Below are positions 45,012-54,555 of a stretch of DNA of 62,188 nt, piece after piece; within the stretch, counting starts at the first letter, position 1, and every line of letters begins with the position of its first letter. The notes beneath the pieces were generated by a model. That model was not told where the DNA came from, ran no database searches, and saw only the letters and a list, made by a program, of their open reading frames with translations. Both the position numbers and the translations under genes were made by a program. The DNA comes from an uncultured delta proteobacterium. GTDB taxonomy: Bacteria; Myxococcota_A; Polyangia; Polyangiales; Polyangiaceae. The DNA lies in assembly GCA_903894755.1 (NCBI GenBank), contig CAITRH010000117.1, positions 1 to 62,188 on the forward strand. Direction: 5' to 3'.

Positions 45012-45330
45012 GGGGAGCCTCCGTGAGCTGCGCGGCCAGTTTGCTTGCGCTGGACGTATCGGGCCCCTCGAGCAGTCTCACGAGCTTTCGCTGCTGGTCG
45101 AGGCGGTCGTCGAAGCACTTCACCTGGCGCTGGGTGTCGTCTTGGGTGATGAGCTTACGCTTGTAGCAGTCGTTGCAGACCGCGAGGCGTAGGCGCCCCC
45201 AGTCTTCGCTGATGGCGTCCATTTCGTTGACGATGGCCTGGTGCTCGCCCGCCTCGATCCCTCCGCCGTCTCCGGCAAATTGGGTCCACTCCGATGAGAA
45301 GCGAGAGGTCTTGCTGTCCGAGATCCCCTT
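44998..45330 (-). pseudogene. 5'-truncated gene joined to array D
   Basis: Coding sequence from about SKTSRFSSEWTQFAGDGGG to SKLAAQLTEAPHACK, with VCNDCYKRKLITQDDTQRQV in the middle; helical with two Cys-x-x-Cys residues. Its 5' end is lost at the left flank of array D, and the frame continues upstream through the array as 14-residue repeats (LGRPKWLRR...) to 45531. The stop overlaps the start of the lipoprotein pseudogene, so they were an operon. Confidence 0.65.
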
Positions 45331-45530
45331 CGCCGATGCGACCGAGGCTCTTGGGAGGCCCGAAGTCTCCTCGCCGAGGCGACGAAGCCACTTCGGGCGA
45401 CCGAGATTGACGTGTTCCAATCGGCGGAGCCACTTCGGGCGACCGAGAGTGACGTATTCCAATCGGCGGAGGCGCTTCGGGTGACCGAGGTTGACGTATT
45501 CCAATCGGCGGAGCCACTTCGAGCGACCCA
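45320..45530. repeat. 42-bp tandem array D, three units plus partial
   Basis: Units start at 45389, 45431, 45473 and 45515. The left flank GAGATCCCCTTCGCCGATGC matches array A; no Rpn gene follows, and the array ends 75 bp before proC. This is the right boundary of the mosaic region. Confidence 0.95.
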
Positions 45531-45605
45531 CCCACTTCGGCTGCGAGTCGGTCGGGGCGGCGAAGGGCCGAGACGTCGAGCACCTTGTCGTGCTATCGAC
45601 GCCGC

Positions 45606-46433
45606 ATGATCATCGGCTTCGTAGGGGCGGGCAACATGGCGACGGCGCTGATCCAGGGTTTGCTCGCGGCGAAAGTCGCCCTGGCGTCGAACATCCTGGC
45701 TGCCGACATCGACGATGCGAGGCTTTCTCGCCTACGTAACGCCTACGGCATCACCATCGCCGAAGACAATCTCGCGCTGGTGAAACGTGCTGACGTCGTG
45801 ATCCTCGCCGTCAAACCTCAGGTGCTCGACTCCTTGCTCTCGGAGATTGGACCTCACGTGCCAGCCGAGTCTTTGGTGGTGTCGATTGCTGCTGGCGTGC
45901 CACTTGCCGCACTTGAATCCCGGTTTTTGCCTGGCGCGAGGCTTGTGCGCGCGATGCCGAACACTGCGGCTACGGTCCTTACTTCAGCGACGGCCCTCGC
46001 GGCGGGCACTCACGCAACCCAGGCCGATCTCGACGCCGTCAAGGTTCTTTTCGAGGCGGTGGGCAAAGTCGTGCTCGTCAACGACGCCGACCTCGACGCG
46101 GTCACCGGGCTCTCGGGGAGCGGCCCTGCCTATGTATTGGTCATGATCGAGGCGCTCGCCGATGCGGGAGTACGGGCCGGATTGCAACGTCCAACGGCGC
46201 TTCTCTTGGCTGCGCAGACCGTCTATGGGACCGCGAAGCTCGTACTGGAAACGGGGGAGCATCCCGCGCGTCTCAAAGACCTGGTGACCAGTCCAGGCGG
46301 GACCACCCTTGCAGGCCTGTATGCCCTCGAGGCGGGCGGCCTGCGCAAGGCTGTCATGGATGCCGTGGACGCTGCCACGAAGCGCTCCGCCGAGCTCGCC
46401 AAGGTTGCATCCACCCGTCTTCACCGGTCCTGA
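45606..46433 (+). CDS. proC: Pyrroline-5-carboxylate reductase
   Basis: 275 residues from the ATG at 45606. NAD(P)H-dependent last step of proline synthesis. The N-terminal Rossmann motif is GFVGAGNMATALIQGL; AVKPQ, RAMPNTAA and the C-terminal dimerisation signature SGSGPAYVLVMIEALADAGV and TSPGGTT are present. Normal length. lnt starts 5 bp downstream, suggesting cotranscription. Confidence 0.95.
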   Translation: MIIGFVGAGNMATALIQGLLAAKVALASNILAADIDDARLSRLRNAYGITIAEDNLALVKRADVVILAVKPQVLDSLLSEIGPHVPAESLVVSIAAGVPLAALESRFLPGARLVRAMPNTAATVLTSATALAAGTHATQADLDAVKVLFEAVGKVVLVNDADLDAVTGLSGSGPAYVLVMIEALADAGVRAGLQRPTALLLAAQTVYGTAKLVLETGEHPARLKDLVTSPGGTTLAGLYALEAGGLRKAVMDAVDAATKRSAELAKVASTRLHRS

Positions 46434-46438
46434 CCTCC

Positions 46439-48082
46439 ATGTGGTTCGCCCCGCATCCAGCGACGCTCCTGTCAGGCGTACTCATCTTCTTCTTCTTGCC
46501 ACCGCTGGACGTGTACCCATTGGGGTGGGTTTGTCTGGTCCCTTGGCTGGTGTTGCTCCCGAGGCTTCCCAGTTTGGCAAGAGCGCTTCTTCAGGGGGCG
46601 TGGCTTAGTCTGATCGTTGGGCTGACCACCTACAGCTGGATCTTCAGGACCCTTCGGGAGTTCGGGCAGCTTCACTGGGCTCCTTCGATGACGGGGTGGG
46701 TGCTGTTTGCGCTTTTTTGCCAGCCTCAGTTTTTGCTGCTCGGTCCTCTGTACCGCTGGCTGCTCCTTCGTATCCCGACCCCGGGACTTTCTCCTGCGGT
46801 GCAGCTTCTGCGGGTGTTCGGTCTGACAGTGTTGTATGGCGCAACCGAGGCGGTGGTTCCCAAGCTGTTTACTGACACGCTTGGACACGGCTTGATCGCT
46901 GCCAACAACGTTCGCCAGGTGGCGGACATTGGTGGCACGCCACTGCTGACGTTTCTCGTGGTTGTCGGAAACTTTGGGTTTGCGCAGCTCTGGGAGCACC
47001 GAAGGGAGTGGCGCAGGTTTCTAGCTCCCGTCCTGCTGGCAGCAGGGCTTCTGCTTCTTGCCTGGGGCTACGGCTTCTGGCGTCGTCGCGACATCGAGCG
47101 CCTGATGGCAACGTCCGCGACCTGGGTCACGGCGGCGATGGTCCAGGGAAACATCGGGAGTCCTCAGAAGTACGCCGCGGAGCATGGACGGACCGGTGTC
47201 GCGGAGGCTATTTTGCGCACCTACCTCGATCTGTCCACAGAGGCATTGCGCAAGGAGCCCAAGGCAGACTTCGTAGTGTGGCCCGAGACAGCGTACCCAG
47301 CGCGTTTCCGTTCCCCCAGGTCTTCCTTCGATCTGAGGTTAGAGCGTAGGGTGGAAGCTTTTGTGTTTGGCCAGCAGACTCCGCTGGTTTACGGAGCGTA
47401 CACCTGGGATGGCCACAAGGAGTACAACTCACTTCTAGTCCTTTTGCCTCCTGGGCTCAGGGGAGAGGAGCCTCCGTTGCCGGATGTTCAGGCCTACTCG
47501 AAGCACCGGCTTTTGGCGTTTGGAGAGTACCTTCCAGGAGCAGAGACCTTTCCGAGCCTAGCCAAACTGGTACCCACGGTGGGACATCTCGGAGCGGGTC
47601 CCGGCTCGGCGGTACTGACCCTAGCGACCCACAATCCGCAAGCGCCGCGGATTCGATTGGTGCCTCTGATTTGCTACGAGGCGCTGTTTCCGGACTATGT
47701 GCTGGAGGTTCTGCCCAAGGAGCCTCAACTATTGCTGACCATTGCCAACGACTCCTGGTTTGGCGACATGCTCGAACCCCAGCAGCACCTCGAATTGAGC
47801 AGCTTTCGCACCATCGAGACGCGTCTACCGCTCCTTCGGGTCACCAACACGGGGGTCACCGCCTTGGTGTCACCAACAGGGGACATTCTCGAGACCATGC
47901 CAGCCAGGCAGGCGGTGGCACGCACCGTTCGGGTGCCACTGACCAAGGCACCGAGGACTTTTTTTGCGGGGGTTGGTCACTGGTTTGGCAAGCTGCAGGT
48001 GCTTTTGGCGCTCGTGAGCGTGCTGGGACTGCTCCGAGTAGTGAAGAAGGGGCGATTGCGCTCCGAGTCCGTTACACCCTGA
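46439..48082 (+). CDS. lnt: Apolipoprotein N-acyltransferase
   Basis: 547 residues. Transfers the third acyl chain to the N-terminal Cys of lipoproteins in the inner membrane. Six or so N-terminal helices (about 5-215) precede a nitrilase-like domain with catalytic Glu283 in VVWPETAYP, Lys355 in [15 protein letters not shown] and Cys412 in LICYEALFP. One C-terminal helix follows. The many lipoproteins in this window would be its substrates. The last 11 bp overlap the convergent scoB gene. Confidence 0.93.
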   Translation: MWFAPHPATLLSGVLIFFFLPPLDVYPLGWVCLVPWLVLLPRLPSLARALLQGAWLSLIVGLTTYSWIFRTLREFGQLHWAPSMTGWVLFALFCQPQFLLLGPLYRWLLLRIPTPGLSPAVQLLRVFGLTVLYGATEAVVPKLFTDTLGHGLIAANNVRQVADIGGTPLLTFLVVVGNFGFAQLWEHRREWRRFLAPVLLAAGLLLLAWGYGFWRRRDIERLMATSATWVTAAMVQGNIGSPQKYAAEHGRTGVAEAILRTYLDLSTEALRKEPKADFVVWPETAYPARFRSPRSSFDLRLERRVEAFVFGQQTPLVYGAYTWDGHKEYNSLLVLLPPGLRGEEPPLPDVQAYSKHRLLAFGEYLPGAETFPSLAKLVPTVGHLGAGPGSAVLTLATHNPQAPRIRLVPLICYEALFPDYVLEVLPKEPQLLLTIANDSWFGDMLEPQQHLELSSFRTIETRLPLLRVTNTGVTALVSPTGDILETMPARQAVARTVRVPLTKAPRTFFAGVGHWFGKLQVLLALVSVLGLLRVVKKGRLRSESVTP

Positions 48083-48740
48083 TGGTGCTGAGGTCGCTCG
48101 CGACCTTCAGGGTCGGTTCAGTGCGCTCCTGGATCTCCCGCGCGCTGACCCCTGGTGCAACCTCGCGAAGCAGCAGCCCCTCGGGCGTTACATCGAGCGT
48201 TGCCAGCTCCGTGATGATCCGGTGCACCACGCGCCGTCCTGTCAGCGGAAGGGTACACTCTTTCAGGATCTTAGGACTCCCGTCCTTTGCCGTGTGCTCC
48301 ATGATCACGACCACCCGCCGTGCACTGGCAACCAGGTCCATGGCGCCTCCCATCCCCTTGACCATCTTGCCTGGGATCATCCAGTTTGCCAGATCGCCCC
48401 GCTCGGTCACCTGCATCGCCCCCAGGATTGCGAGATCAATGTGCCCTCCACGGATCTGCACGAAGCTCTCGGCGCTCGAGAAGATCGACGCTCCCTGCAC
48501 CATGGTCACCGTCTCTTTGCCCGCGTTGATGAGATCAGGATCCACTTCAGCGTCGGTCGGGTAAGGCCCAATGCCAAGGAGTCCGTTCTCACTTTGGAGA
48601 GTGACCTCCACACCTGCGGGGATATAGTTGGCCACCAGTGTGGGCATGCCGATGCCGAGGTTGACATAGTAGCCATCGCGGAGCTCCTGCGCGGCGCGTT
48701 GGGCCACCTGCTCGCGTGTAAGTCCCGTTAGCTGTTTCAT
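48072..48740 (-). CDS. scoB: 3-oxoacid CoA-transferase subunit B
   Basis: 222 residues. With subunit A it moves CoA from succinyl-CoA to acetoacetate or a similar 3-oxoacid. The catalytic Glu lies in [30 protein letters not shown] and [13 protein letters not shown] are family features. The ATG overlaps the scoA stop (ATGA). The 3' end overlaps lnt tail-to-tail. Confidence 0.93.
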   Translation of the reverse strand: MKQLTGLTREQVAQRAAQELRDGYYVNLGIGMPTLVANYIPAGVEVTLQSENGLLGIGPYPTDAEVDPDLINAGKETVTMVQGASIFSSAESFVQIRGGHIDLAILGAMQVTERGDLANWMIPGKMVKGMGGAMDLVASARRVVVIMEHTAKDGSPKILKECTLPLTGRRVVHRIITELATLDVTPEGLLLREVAPGVSAREIQERTEPTLKVASDLSTIRV

Positions 48741-49486
48741 GCTTTCCTCGTCATGCGCCGTTCGATGCGCTTCTCGTAGCTAGGTCCCTTGAAAATGCGC
48801 TTCACGAAGATCCCCGGCGTATGGATATGTTCGGGCCTCAGCTCCCCCACCTCGACGAGCTCCTCGACCTCGGCGATGGTCACCTTGGCTGCGGTCGCGA
48901 TCATGGGGTTGAAGTTCATGGCGGTGTGCCGGTAGACGAGGTTTCCAAAGCGGTCGCCTTTCCAGGCCTTGACCAGTCCGAAGTCGCCGGTGATCGCGTG
49001 CTCGAGCACGTACAGTCGCCCGTCGAACTCGCGGGTCTCTTTCTTTGGTGACGCCTTGGCCACGGAACCATCGGACGCGTACCTGAGGGGCAAGCCCCCG
49101 TCGCTCACCATGGTCCCCGCGCCGGTGGGCGTATAAAACGCTGGGATTCCTGCGCCGCCCGCGCGAAGACGTTCCGCGAGGGTCCCCTGGGGACAGAGCT
49201 CCACTTCGAGCTCGCCGGACAAATACTGACGTTCAAACTCCTTGTTTTCCCCCACGTAGCTCGAGAGCATCTTTGCGATCTGACGATTGCGAAGCAAAAT
49301 CCCGAGGCCGAAGTCATCCACCCCGCAGTTGTTCGACACGACCGAAAGGTTCTTCTGCCCAAGCTCGCGCAAGGCAGCGATGCAGTGTTCGGGTATGCCG
49401 CACAGCCCAAAACCACCCGAAAGGAGCGTTGCCCCGTCGGGAATGTCAGCACACGCCTCGCGCGCCGACCCAATGACCTTGTTCAT
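48737..49486 (-). CDS. scoA: 3-oxoacid CoA-transferase subunit A
   Basis: 249 residues. [14 protein letters not shown] near the N-terminus and [19 protein letters not shown]-like sequence place it in the class I CoA-transferase alpha family. It forms the heteromer with the coupled subunit B. Ketone-body or acetoacetate metabolism fits the nearby enoyl-CoA hydratase, though that gene is separated by a repeat. Confidence 0.93.
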   Translation of the reverse strand: MNKVIGSAREACADIPDGATLLSGGFGLCGIPEHCIAALRELGQKNLSVVSNNCGVDDFGLGILLRNRQIAKMLSSYVGENKEFERQYLSGELEVELCPQGTLAERLRAGGAGIPAFYTPTGAGTMVSDGGLPLRYASDGSVAKASPKKETREFDGRLYVLEHAITGDFGLVKAWKGDRFGNLVYRHTAMNFNPMIATAAKVTIAEVEELVEVGELRPEHIHTPGIFVKRIFKGPSYEKRIERRMTRKA

Positions 49487-49532
49487 AGGTTCGAGACCCT
49501 ACCCGAAACCCAGCGCAGCAGGAACTGATCGG

Positions 49533-49726
49533 TCAAACCAACCCCCATCTTGAAAACCGCGACTTCGGCGCTGGCGACCCCGCAGACCTCACCCCCCAGC
49601 GATTTCGCTCTCCTACAACTTCCCCCTCCCCATCGATGGGGGAGGGGGACGCCGTGAAAGGGCCGAATCGATGGGGGGTGAGGTCTGCGGCGCGGACCTA
49701 TGGTTCTCAATCTGGGTTTGGTTCAA
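49533..49726. repeat. Complete palindromic repeat element (MITE-like), ~194 bp
   Basis: Termini TCAAACCAACCCCCATCTTG and, inverted, TTGAACCAAACCCAGATTGA flank inner arms GCAGACCTCACCCCCC and GGGGGGTGAGGTCTGC, with CCCCCTCCCCATCGATGGGG at the centre. The right terminus contains the TGA stop of the enoyl-CoA hydratase gene. It is one of the two most complete members in the window. No coding capacity. Confidence 0.8.
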
Positions 49727-50505
49727 TGTCCTTGAAAAACGGGCTTGCGCTTCTCGAGGAACGCTCCGTAGCCCTCCTGGTAGTCGGAGCTTGCAAAGCA
49801 CTGCTCCATGGCCTCGGCGATCTTGGTTTCGTTGCGGTCGGCCGGGTCTTTCAAGTACTCGTCGATGGCAATTTTCACCGACGAGAGGGTCAACGGCGCG
49901 TTGTCGGCCATGGCGCGGACATAGCTGCGAGTAAACCCCTCGAGGTCCTGAGCGGGGACCCGCTGATGAACAAGGCCCATGCGAAGGGCTTCTTCCGAGT
50001 CGTAGACGCGGGCTGTGTAGAGCATCTCGCGGGCGAATGCGGGGCCGACGACGTGGATCACTTGTTTGACCCCTTCGTAGCCATAGGCGATGCCCAATTT
50101 GGCTGCGGGGATACAGAAGCGAGCGTCGTCGGCGGCGATGCGAAGGTCGCAATGGAGCGCGATGGCGCATCCTCCACCGAAGCAGAAGCCACGGATCATG
50201 GCGACCACGGGCTTGCTAGCGTTCTTGAGGGACAAAAACGCAGCATTTGTAGCGTGGTTATAGACTTGGGCGGCATCCGGATCGGTGCGCAGCGTTTTGA
50301 ACTCGGAGATGTCGGCCCCCGCCACGAAGGCCTCGTCGCCTGCGCCCCGAAGGACCACCACACGCACCGTGTCGTCGCGGGCGAAGTCGTCGAGGATCCC
50401 CGGGATCGCGCGCCACATGTCGAGGGTGACGGCGTTACGTCGTTCGGGGTTGTGGAAGGTGAGCCAGCCAATAGGAGCTTCGCGTTCGACGAGCAGGTTT
50501 GCCAT
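49723..50505 (-). CDS. Enoyl-CoA hydratase/isomerase family protein
   Basis: 260 residues, crotonase fold. The CoA-oxyanion loops are VVLRGAGDEAFVAGADISEF and GFCFGGGCAIALHCD; the second acidic position (about KLGIAYGYEGVKQVI) lacks an obvious catalytic Glu, so the exact reaction (hydratase, isomerase or related) is uncertain. C-terminal helices are normal. It probably acts in fatty-acid or amino-acid acyl-CoA breakdown. Its stop is within the adjacent repeat. Confidence 0.88.
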   Translation of the reverse strand: MANLLVEREAPIGWLTFHNPERRNAVTLDMWRAIPGILDDFARDDTVRVVVLRGAGDEAFVAGADISEFKTLRTDPDAAQVYNHATNAAFLSLKNASKPVVAMIRGFCFGGGCAIALHCDLRIAADDARFCIPAAKLGIAYGYEGVKQVIHVVGPAFAREMLYTARVYDSEEALRMGLVHQRVPAQDLEGFTRSYVRAMADNAPLTLSSVKIAIDEYLKDPADRNETKIAEAMEQCFASSDYQEGYGAFLEKRKPVFQGH

Positions 50506-50571
50506 GGCGCAGTCTTGTAGTCTCCCCGCAGGAAGGGGTAGCGACCAACGGGAGCGTAGGGGCGAAGCCCC

Positions 50572-51606
50572 TTATTTGCCCCCCCGCAGGGGGGGGCACA
50601 GACGCATCAACATGTCCTCTAAGATCGCTTCGGGGGGACGGCGCGAGCCCTTCAGAGCCAAGTCCGTCTCGCCCAATACCACGAGCCAACGTTCGACCTC
50701 CCGAGCGCTCACCGCCTTCGCGTTGGACGCGAACTCCCTCGCCTGCCCCCCGAACACCCCAGCCCGTTTCAGCGCCTGCTCTGGTCCCATCCCCGACTCC
50801 AAAGCCGCATGGTAGCGCGCCAGCTGACGTACCGACCACGCCACCGCCCCGAGCAAAGGAAGCCCCCGATCCCTCGGGTCGTAGACATCCGATAGCAAGC
50901 GAAGCGCCTCGCCAAGCTTTCGCCCCGCCACCGCGCGCACCAACGCCCAAACATCCGCGAGCCGCGTCCGCACCACGCACACACTCACCACGTCTTCCGT
51001 TATCGACGCGCCAACTCCCGCGTACAGCGTCAGGCGCTCGACTGCATCCTGCAACGACGACAGCTCGGGTCCCGCCAGCTCGGCGACGAACTCCGCGACC
51101 CCCCGCTCGATCGCGCTCCCTCGCTGCGTGCACTGCTCGACAATCCAGTTGGCAAGCTCGTCGCGTCCCAAGAGATCGCAAGTCACCACACACGACGCCT
51201 TCTTCGCCGCGGTAGCGAGACGCCTTCGGCCGTCCAGTTTCCCCGCCACCAGGACCAAGCAGGTCGATGCGATCGGCGCCGCGACGTACTCGGCGAGCCG
51301 ATCGAGAGGCCCCTTGGACGCTTCCGCGCCTTCCTCGCCTTGTTCCCATCGATCGACCGCCCGCACCACGACAAGGCGACGACGCGCCATCATCGGAACC
51401 GTGCGCAACGCCTCGAAGACCCGATCGATGGGGACCTCCCCACCTGAAAAGCGGTCTTCGTTGAAGTCTGCGAGGCCCCCGACGAGCGCCGCACTGCGAA
51501 GCGCCGCGACCACCCGATCGCGCAAGTACACCTCTTCACCCACCACGAGGTAGACGGGACGCAGTTTGCCGCGTTCGGCCTCGCGCAACGCCTCTTCGGG
51601 TTTCAC
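50572..51606 (-). CDS. holA: DNA polymerase III clamp-loader subunit delta
   Basis: 344 residues from a GTG at 51606 that overlaps the upstream TGA (GTGA); this coupling decides the start over a longer reading. LRPVYLVVGEEVYLRDRVV at the N-terminus, VPMMARRRLVVVRAVDRW and a C-terminal helical collar with RQLARYHAALESG match HolA. The region has no Walker motif, as expected for delta. The gene ends near a Gly/Pro-rich spacer before the hydratase. Confidence 0.87.
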   Translation of the reverse strand: MKPEEALREAERGKLRPVYLVVGEEVYLRDRVVAALRSAALVGGLADFNEDRFSGGEVPIDRVFEALRTVPMMARRRLVVVRAVDRWEQGEEGAEASKGPLDRLAEYVAAPIASTCLVLVAGKLDGRRRLATAAKKASCVVTCDLLGRDELANWIVEQCTQRGSAIERGVAEFVAELAGPELSSLQDAVERLTLYAGVGASITEDVVSVCVVRTRLADVWALVRAVAGRKLGEALRLLSDVYDPRDRGLPLLGAVAWSVRQLARYHAALESGMGPEQALKRAGVFGGQAREFASNAKAVSAREVERWLVVLGETDLALKGSRRPPEAILEDMLMRLCPPLRGGK

Positions 51607-52382
51607 CGTCCCCGCCGACGCCAGACCGCCAAGGCCGCCGCAATGGACGTCATCACAGCGGCGAGTCCGCCTTCCGCGCCTCCGGCGTCTGTGCATCCGC
51701 AGCCCCGAGGACGGGTTTTCATTTCTTCTTCGGGGCTCCTTTCGAACGCCTCCGGTCTCAACATGGGGGCGCCCGAACCGACCGGTGCTACTTCCGTCGA
51801 CACAGGAGCGGAAGGCGCGGCGTCGGTTCCCGCGTCCTTCTTTGCAGGCGCCTCAAAGGTGATAGGGGCGCGGTTGACCGGCTCGTTGTTGCCGTTCAGG
51901 ACCAGCTTTTGCGGCGTGCCCACGTCGCCATCGGGACCTGAAAGCGAGACCATGTACTCGCCGGCTTCGAAGAACTCCCTGGAGCGTTTCACATCGAACT
52001 CGTAGTTGGCGCGCGGATGGACGGTGCCGCGCGCGTCGGCAAAGTGGACCTCCAACGCGACCACCCCTTTGACCGGGTCTGGGAGCGGCTTGCGGGTCAG
52101 GACTGGCTCCTTGCCGCGCTCGACGATGGTGCGTTCGAACACCACGGTCTTCAAGAAGACGAAGCGCATGGTGACGTCCATCATCGAGGGGGGCTTGCGC
52201 ACGTCGATGAACGCCTTGATTCTCCATCCGCCGTCGCGCTCCTCGACCACGTCGGGGGTGAGTCGAAAGGTCCCCGCCGCGTGTGCATCGGTGGGCCTCC
52301 ATAAAGTCCAGCACGCTACTGCGAGCATTCCAAAGGCAGCCCGACGCCCGATGCCACAACCACGACTTCTGACCGGTTCCAC
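51603..52382 (-). CDS. MYXO-CTERM-type surface protein
   Basis: 259 residues, GTG start. A signal peptide (FGMLAVACWTLWRPTDAHA) precedes a beta-rich domain with DVTMRFVFLKTVVFERTIVE and a Pro/Ala linker (about 175-215). The C-terminus has GCGCTDAGG, a membrane helix and WRRRGR, the layout of the MYXO-CTERM sorting signal of Myxococcota, in which Cys next to the helix is processed by a rhombosortase/myxosortase. It is coupled to holA, an unexpected pairing. Confidence 0.82.
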   Translation of the reverse strand: MEPVRSRGCGIGRRAAFGMLAVACWTLWRPTDAHAAGTFRLTPDVVEERDGGWRIKAFIDVRKPPSMMDVTMRFVFLKTVVFERTIVERGKEPVLTRKPLPDPVKGVVALEVHFADARGTVHPRANYEFDVKRSREFFEAGEYMVSLSGPDGDVGTPQKLVLNGNNEPVNRAPITFEAPAKKDAGTDAAPSAPVSTEVAPVGSGAPMLRPEAFERSPEEEMKTRPRGCGCTDAGGAEGGLAAVMTSIAAALAVWRRRGR

Positions 52383-52403
52383 GGCGACGACGCTACACTA
52401 GCG

Positions 52404-52746
52404 ACCCCATTTTGAGAACCGCAGGTCCGATCCACGGTCCGAACCGCCACGGCGACACCCGCGACCCAGGGTTGCCCACCCTGGGCTGTTTTGATTCGCC
52501 CCTTCGGGGCTGCCAATCAACGCGTGGGGTCGTTCCATCGAAGGGAAAAACTGGGGTTCCCCCGCTGCAACGGCGCACGCGCACGCGCATCAGATGATGA
52601 CGACATGGCTTGATTGGCAGCCCCGAAGGGGCGAATCAGAACAGCCCAGGGTGGGCAACCCTGGGTCGCGGGTGTCGCTGTGGCGGGTCGGACCGTGGAT
52701 CGGACCGTGGGTCGGACCTGCGGTTATCAAAGTAGGTTTGGTTTAG
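52404..52746. repeat. Large imperfect inverted repeat with 89-bp loop
   Basis: Left arm 52404-52520 and right arm 52610-52746 are near-perfect inverted copies: CCGCAGGTCCGA, CGACACCCGCGACCCAGGG, CCCACCCTGGGC, TTCGCCCCTTCGGGGCTGCC and CCAATCAA pair with their complements. The right arm has an extra ~15 bp (repeated GGACCGTGGRTC). Loop 52521-52609 has no motif. The right end TTTGGTTTAG is 1 bp from the start codon of the next gene. Confidence 0.85.
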
Positions 52747-52747
52747 C

Positions 52748-54496
52748 GTGGTGCGTACCGGGGCCGCATTTCTGTTTGTCGCCCTGGCCGCGGCTTGCGG
52801 GGGAGGTCCGACCCCAGCGAACTTGTTTGCGTCGCGATGGAAACTCGACGAGGCCGCGTCGCTGTCCCGAGTTCGCCAGCGTCTCGGCGTTCGTCCCGTC
52901 AGGGGGGCGGATCTTGCCGTTGCCGTAGTCCGCCATGGCGACGCGCTCGCGGGGCTTCCCCTGGGCCCTGGGGCCTCCTGGACATTCCTCCACGCTTTGG
53001 ACACACGCCCCGTGGTGGCCGGACATGTCGTGGTGGGGTCTGGCGGGGGCGAGGTGTTTGCCCTCGATGCGCTCACGGGAAAGCTCCTCTGGACCCGTCC
53101 CACCGGTGGACTTCCGCTCGTCGGCGCCGGCGACGACGAAGAGGTGACGGTATTGACCTTCCGACGGGGGGCCGAGGGGAACTCGACGATGCTCGCGGTT
53201 TTGCGCGATGGAACCAGCATACGTCAGGTCGAAAGCGACGCGCGTCTTGGGAGCCCGGCGGTCGTACGGGGGCTAGCGTTTGTCCCGTGGTCCGAGACGC
53301 TCGTATCTGTTCTGGATCTTTCCAATGGAGATGAAGCAGGACGATTTACCTTGCCTTCGGTGACGCACGCGATCGCGTCGCAAGGGATGCTCTTTTTTGC
53401 GGGCAAGGGGTTCTCCTCGTTCGACCCGGTGACGTCGTTGCCGTTGGTAGCGACGCGAGCTCCGTCACGGTCGGCGCTCCTTGCGACCGACGCGACAGAG
53501 AAGTGGACTCGATCGAACGAGCGTATCGCGCCGATCACGCTCCCCGGGACCGCGGACCAGGTGCTGGCGCGTCCGACCCCCGCGGGCTTCGACAGCGGGC
53601 TCGTGTACGCGACGCGGGGGCGACTCTTGATGGCGGTGGATGCGTTGTCTGGAGGGCTCACGTGGCTACGTCGTCTGGACGTGGGGCCGCTTGGTGGGAC
53701 GGCGTCGTCTGGGGGGGTTCACATTTGCGATCGGTCGGGGCGGGTGTTGGGATTTACGTCGCGTGGGGCGGACGCTGGCACGTGGGATTTTGGGCAGCGC
53801 ATCGACTCTTGCGTGGTGTCGACCGACGGGCTCGAGGTGGTGGCCAACGCGGGGCCACCGTCGTTTGCAGAGAGCCTGGCGGACGCACTTCGTGTAGCGG
53901 ACCCGGAGCTGGTGTCGACGCAAGGGATGTTGGCGCGTTTGCTTTCACGGCTGGACGCACCGGAGGCGACGCGAGCGCTCTTGACGTTGGTGGAGGATCC
54001 TGCGTTACCGCCGGTGCTTCTCAAAGAGGTGACAGCGGCACTCGTGGGACACCGTGCGGGGGTGGGGAACCTTTTGGCGATAGCGGCGACGTGTTCGGAC
54101 GCGCACGGGTCTCCTCCGATTGGGCTGCTTGCGCGGACGTTACTGGCGATGGGGGAAAGGCGAGCGGCGGGGCCTTTGGCGGCATGTTTGACGGCACCGA
54201 GTCTTCAAGACCAGGACCTTACGGATCTTGCGTCAGCGCTTCGGGCGCTCGGGTCTGCGGCGCAGGCGGCGACGGTGGCGAGGTACCTTCGAAGCGCACG
54301 AACGACGGTGAAGCGCGGGGCGGGTTGCGAGGCGCTTTTAGTTTTGGCGAGGACCCTGAGTGGCTGGCCGCTGCCGAAGGAGAGTGGGTTTGCCAACGGT
54401 GCAGATTTCCTTGCGTCCTTGGCGAAGGAGCGGACGACGGGTGGGTGTCTTCGGGAGGGGTTGCGGAGCCTGGCCTCCGTGACCCGCCCTAAATAG
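52748..54496 (+). CDS. Lipoprotein with PQQ-like beta-propeller and helical repeats
   Basis: 582 residues, GTG at 52748 or 52751. Lipobox LAAACGG. About residues 60-360 carry propeller motifs such as VVVGSGGGEVFALDALTGKL, GLVYATRGRLLMAVDALSGG and VHICDRSGRVLGFTS. The last 200 residues are HEAT/Armadillo-like (ATRALLTLVEDPALPPVLLK, LARTLLAMGERRAAGPLAAC). The start codon is 1 bp from the inverted repeat, so promoter and RBS must lie in or across that element. Related to BamB by fold only; function unknown. Confidence 0.78.
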   Translation: MVRTGAAFLFVALAAACGGGPTPANLFASRWKLDEAASLSRVRQRLGVRPVRGADLAVAVVRHGDALAGLPLGPGASWTFLHALDTRPVVAGHVVVGSGGGEVFALDALTGKLLWTRPTGGLPLVGAGDDEEVTVLTFRRGAEGNSTMLAVLRDGTSIRQVESDARLGSPAVVRGLAFVPWSETLVSVLDLSNGDEAGRFTLPSVTHAIASQGMLFFAGKGFSSFDPVTSLPLVATRAPSRSALLATDATEKWTRSNERIAPITLPGTADQVLARPTPAGFDSGLVYATRGRLLMAVDALSGGLTWLRRLDVGPLGGTASSGGVHICDRSGRVLGFTSRGADAGTWDFGQRIDSCVVSTDGLEVVANAGPPSFAESLADALRVADPELVSTQGMLARLLSRLDAPEATRALLTLVEDPALPPVLLKEVTAALVGHRAGVGNLLAIAATCSDAHGSPPIGLLARTLLAMGERRAAGPLAACLTAPSLQDQDLTDLASALRALGSAAQAATVARYLRSARTTVKRGAGCEALLVLARTLSGWPLPKESGFANGADFLASLAKERTTGGCLREGLRSLASVTRPK

Positions 54497-54555
54497 CTCG
54501 AGCCTCGCCGAAAAGCGTCGCGAGCAACGCACCGCTTCCAGCGCCCCAATTTCGC

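Noticed and set aside
28671-45530. 42-bp arrays as CRISPR
   Set aside because: Units are contiguous with no unique spacers and there are no cas genes nearby.
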